A program made the translations under genes and the position numbers. DNA of 17,055 nt, taken from the NCBI GenBank assembly GCA_964582985.1, contig CAZOUM010000059.1, positions 1 through 17,055 on the forward strand, in the 5' to 3' direction. This document shows, piece by piece, positions 15,276 to 17,055 of this stretch. The notes beneath the pieces are model-generated. The model had not been told where the DNA came from and ran no database searches. It worked only from the letters and a program-made list of their open reading frames with translations. Position 1 is the stretch's first letter. Each line of letters starts with the position of its first letter. The stretch comes from CAZQYB01 sp964582985. Lineage in GTDB: Bacteria > Planctomycetota > Phycisphaerae > Sedimentisphaerales > Anaerobacaceae.

Positions 15276-16838
15276 TCATGCTTCTGCGACATTGGGCACA
15301 GTCTTTCCGTAGATTGTCAGCCCATCTTCGGCCCTGTGTCCGGGAGTAAAGATGAGACTGGCCAAATAGCCCGCGACAAATACGACAATATTGCCGAGCA
15401 GCCCAACCCAGTAAATATGAATTCGAAACTTCGGCATCCACCAGGGAAGCAAAACGCTTACTTTTTCCAGGTTTGTAAGAGCTGCCCATATAATGAACGC
15501 GACGCCCACGGCCAACCCAATATACAGCCCTTTTCTGCTGCAGCGCTTTGTAAAGAGTCCCAGGAAAAACATTCCTATCATCCCGCCGGCTATTATGGCG
15601 CTGAACGTAAAGAAAGCGTCGACTATCGACTGAACTTTTGTTAGCAGCATCGCAAAAAAAATCGAAAGAATACCTGCCGCCAGAACACTGGCGCGGGAAA
15701 AGAGAAGGCGCTGCCGGTCACTGCCGCTCTTGACGACCTTGCTATAAAAATCCTCAGCCAGAACTGACGCCAGACTATTCAGGTCCGATGAAAGTGTCGA
15801 CATCGACGCTGCAAAAATCCCCGCAAGAATCAGCCCCGTCACTCCAGCAGGAAGCTGATGCCCAATGAAGTACGCCAGGACCTGGTCGGGCTTGGCTCTC
15901 ACGGCTTCCGGCAGTAATTCAGGTTGCATCTGGTAAAAGACCCAGAGTAACACACCGACCGTCATAAACAGGACCCAGACCACGCCTAAAAACAGAACTG
16001 ATATCCAAAGCGCACGAGCCGCCTGTTTGGACGAAGGTGCCACCAAATATCGCTGCACCACTGTCTGGTCTGTTGCATACTTGGCCAGATAATGATTAAA
16101 ACCAAAGCAAAGCAAAACAATCACTGATACCTTGCTCCAGTCAAAATCGAATGACACCAGTTTGAACTTCCCCGCCTCGTATGCAGCCGTCACCACCTCT
16201 CCCGGCCCGGCCTGTGTGCCGAACAGCAGAAAGCAAAGCAAAAGAATGCCGCCGCCCAACAGCAAAAAACCTTGCGTGACATCCGTCCAGACAACTCCCT
16301 CAATCCCCCCAAAGAAAGTATAGACCATCGTGGCAACGCCGACGACAACCATCAGCACAAGCACGTCCCACCCTGTCACCCCCTCAAGGGCAAGGCACAT
16401 CAGATACAGCACCATGCTCATTTTGAAAAAATGCCCGGCAATGAATAAAATGTCCCCATAAAAGCGGGCAAACAAGCCAAACCGCCGTTCCAGATATTCG
16501 TAAGCGCTCAGCCGCACCTTACGCCGAAACAGCGGAATCAGAAGAAAGGTCACAATGCACACTGTTATGGGGATAGTGACAATAGTCATAAGATACTGCA
16601 TGTCACTCTTAAAAGATTTGCCCGGCAATCCCAGGAAGGCCCAGCTCGAGATAATGGTGGCAAAAATCGACATACCTACTGCCCAGCCCGGCAGCCTGCG
16701 ATTGCCCAGAAAGTAACGGTCGGAACTCGTCTGCTTCTTGCCGAAGTGTGAGCCAAGGTAAATGACAAAAATAAAGTATGCGGCGATAATCAGCCAATCA
16801 ACGATTTCCAGAGAGCTTTCAGTGCTCAGTAGGGGCAC
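15276..16838 (-). CDS. SSS-family sodium/solute symporter
   Basis: This is a 520-residue membrane protein. I start it at GTG 16836-16838 because AGGAGT (16851-16846) lies 7 bases before it; a TTG at 16862 would add eight residues but places that ribosome site inside the gene. The protein shows some 13 hydrophobic helices typical of the SLC5/SSS fold. Recognisable family segments are DRYFLGNRRLPGWAVGMSIFAT, SAYEYLERRFG, TMVYTFFGGIEGVVWTDV, DQTVVQRYLVAPSSKQA and, in TM8, ASMSTLSSDLNSLASVLAEDF, where Ser residues form the Na2 sodium site. It imports a small solute, often a sugar or sugar acid, driven by the Na+ gradient. In this setting, between a propeller gene and a pectate lyase gene, the likely cargo is an oligogalacturonide product or monosaccharide, but this is inference. 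Confidence 0.92.
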   Translation of the reverse strand: MPLLSTESSLEIVDWLIIAAYFIFVIYLGSHFGKKQTSSDRYFLGNRRLPGWAVGMSIFATIISSWAFLGLPGKSFKSDMQYLMTIVTIPITVCIVTFLLIPLFRRKVRLSAYEYLERRFGLFARFYGDILFIAGHFFKMSMVLYLMCLALEGVTGWDVLVLMVVVGVATMVYTFFGGIEGVVWTDVTQGFLLLGGGILLLCFLLFGTQAGPGEVVTAAYEAGKFKLVSFDFDWSKVSVIVLLCFGFNHYLAKYATDQTVVQRYLVAPSSKQAARALWISVLFLGVVWVLFMTVGVLLWVFYQMQPELLPEAVRAKPDQVLAYFIGHQLPAGVTGLILAGIFAASMSTLSSDLNSLASVLAEDFYSKVVKSGSDRQRLLFSRASVLAAGILSIFFAMLLTKVQSIVDAFFTFSAIIAGGMIGMFFLGLFTKRCSRKGLYIGLAVGVAFIIWAALTNLEKVSVLLPWWMPKFRIHIYWVGLLGNIVVFVAGYLASLIFTPGHRAEDGLTIYGKTVPNVAEA

Positions 16839-16935
16839 GGCAGCGACTCCTGTGTCTTGCAAATTCGAACCGGTCCAAAGCGAGAACCGGATTATGACCT
16901 ATCGTGAATCAAAGTCCTTCATCTATTCGTTTTTG

Positions 16936-17055
16936 CTACTTGGGCCATTTACCGTCGACAATGTCACTCAGCACGAGTTTCGAGGGGTCAATCACCACGT
17001 GCTTTACCTTCCGCCGCTTCCAGGTGTAGACAGTGTGCACTTTCCCATCCGATGT
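16936..17055 (-). CDS. Sialidase/BNR_2-type protein, C-terminal end (cut by window edge)
   Basis: On the minus strand the frame is open from base 17055 to a TAG at 16938-16936, giving 39 residues: TSDGKVHTVYTWKRRKVKHV, then VIDPSKLVLSD and a WPK end. The pattern DGKxHxxYTWxRxxxKHVxxDPxxL is the usual last propeller blade and C terminus of BNR_2 'sialidase family' proteins from planctomycetes and Bacteroidota, as I know them. The symporter start lies 97 bases downstream, so this gene probably heads or continues the minus-strand operon. It differs from the ends of the three plus-strand paralogues, which carry extra C-terminal domains. The fragment is short, so the family call is moderate. Confidence 0.65.
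   Translation of the reverse strand, partial: TSDGKVHTVYTWKRRKVKHVVIDPSKLVLSDIVDGKWPK

Noticed and set aside
1..17055. CRISPR array, tRNA, rRNA, transposase, toxin-antitoxin or phage-defence genes
   Set aside because: None was found on either strand; the three-copy repeat is widely and irregularly spaced and partly inverted, unlike a CRISPR array.

Overview
The window is a carbohydrate-degradation island from a bacterium that is probably in the PVC group, most likely a planctomycete of the Phycisphaerae/Sedimentisphaerales kind. That placement rests on gene content: secreted proteins that begin with an FGE/SUMF1-like domain fused to glycan-active domains, a Tat-exported Gfo/Idh/MocA oxidoreductase beside a DUF6807 ('PmoA') lipoprotein, an SSS symporter, and no SusC/SusD pair. 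No marker gene is present, so the taxonomy is an inference.

Plus strand, left half. The window opens inside rhaA (L-rhamnose isomerase, last 96 codons). A 12-13-helix NCS1-like permease (320-2029) follows after 28 bases. A gene-free stretch of about 490 bases comes next, then three tandem, colinear paralogues (2523-5096, 5151-7826, 7875-10472). Each has a signal peptide, an FGE-like domain, a sialidase/BNR beta-propeller with four Asp-boxes, and a C-terminal beta-sandwich-like domain. The second and third share their C-terminal domain; the first has an unrelated one. Spacings of 54 and 48 bases suggest an operon.

Minus strand, right half, read right to left. The last 39 codons of another sialidase-type propeller (16936-17055), an SSS-family Na+/solute symporter (15276-16838), a secreted FGE-like plus pectate lyase family 10 fusion (13334-15175), a Tat-exported Gfo/Idh/MocA oxidoreductase (11641-13086) and a DUF6807 lipoprotein (10524-11543). 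The two blocks converge at about 10.5 kb on a GC-rich hairpin.

Taken together, the locus looks built for a rhamnose- and galacturonate-containing polymer, such as pectin or rhamnogalacturonan. Secreted lyase and propeller enzymes would cut it, the symporter and permease would import products, and RhaA would feed rhamnose into central metabolism. The substrate is an inference.

Two things stand out. First, a 26-27-base dispersed repeat occurs three times: in the leader of the triplicated operon, between paralogues 1 and 2, and, inverted, inside the reading frame of the DUF6807 lipoprotein, where it adds eight residues without breaking the frame. Second, the same FGE-like module sits at the N terminus of four proteins with two different catalytic partners, and in all four the Cys pair needed for formylglycine formation is missing. 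This points to a binding or scaffold role rather than sulfatase activation.
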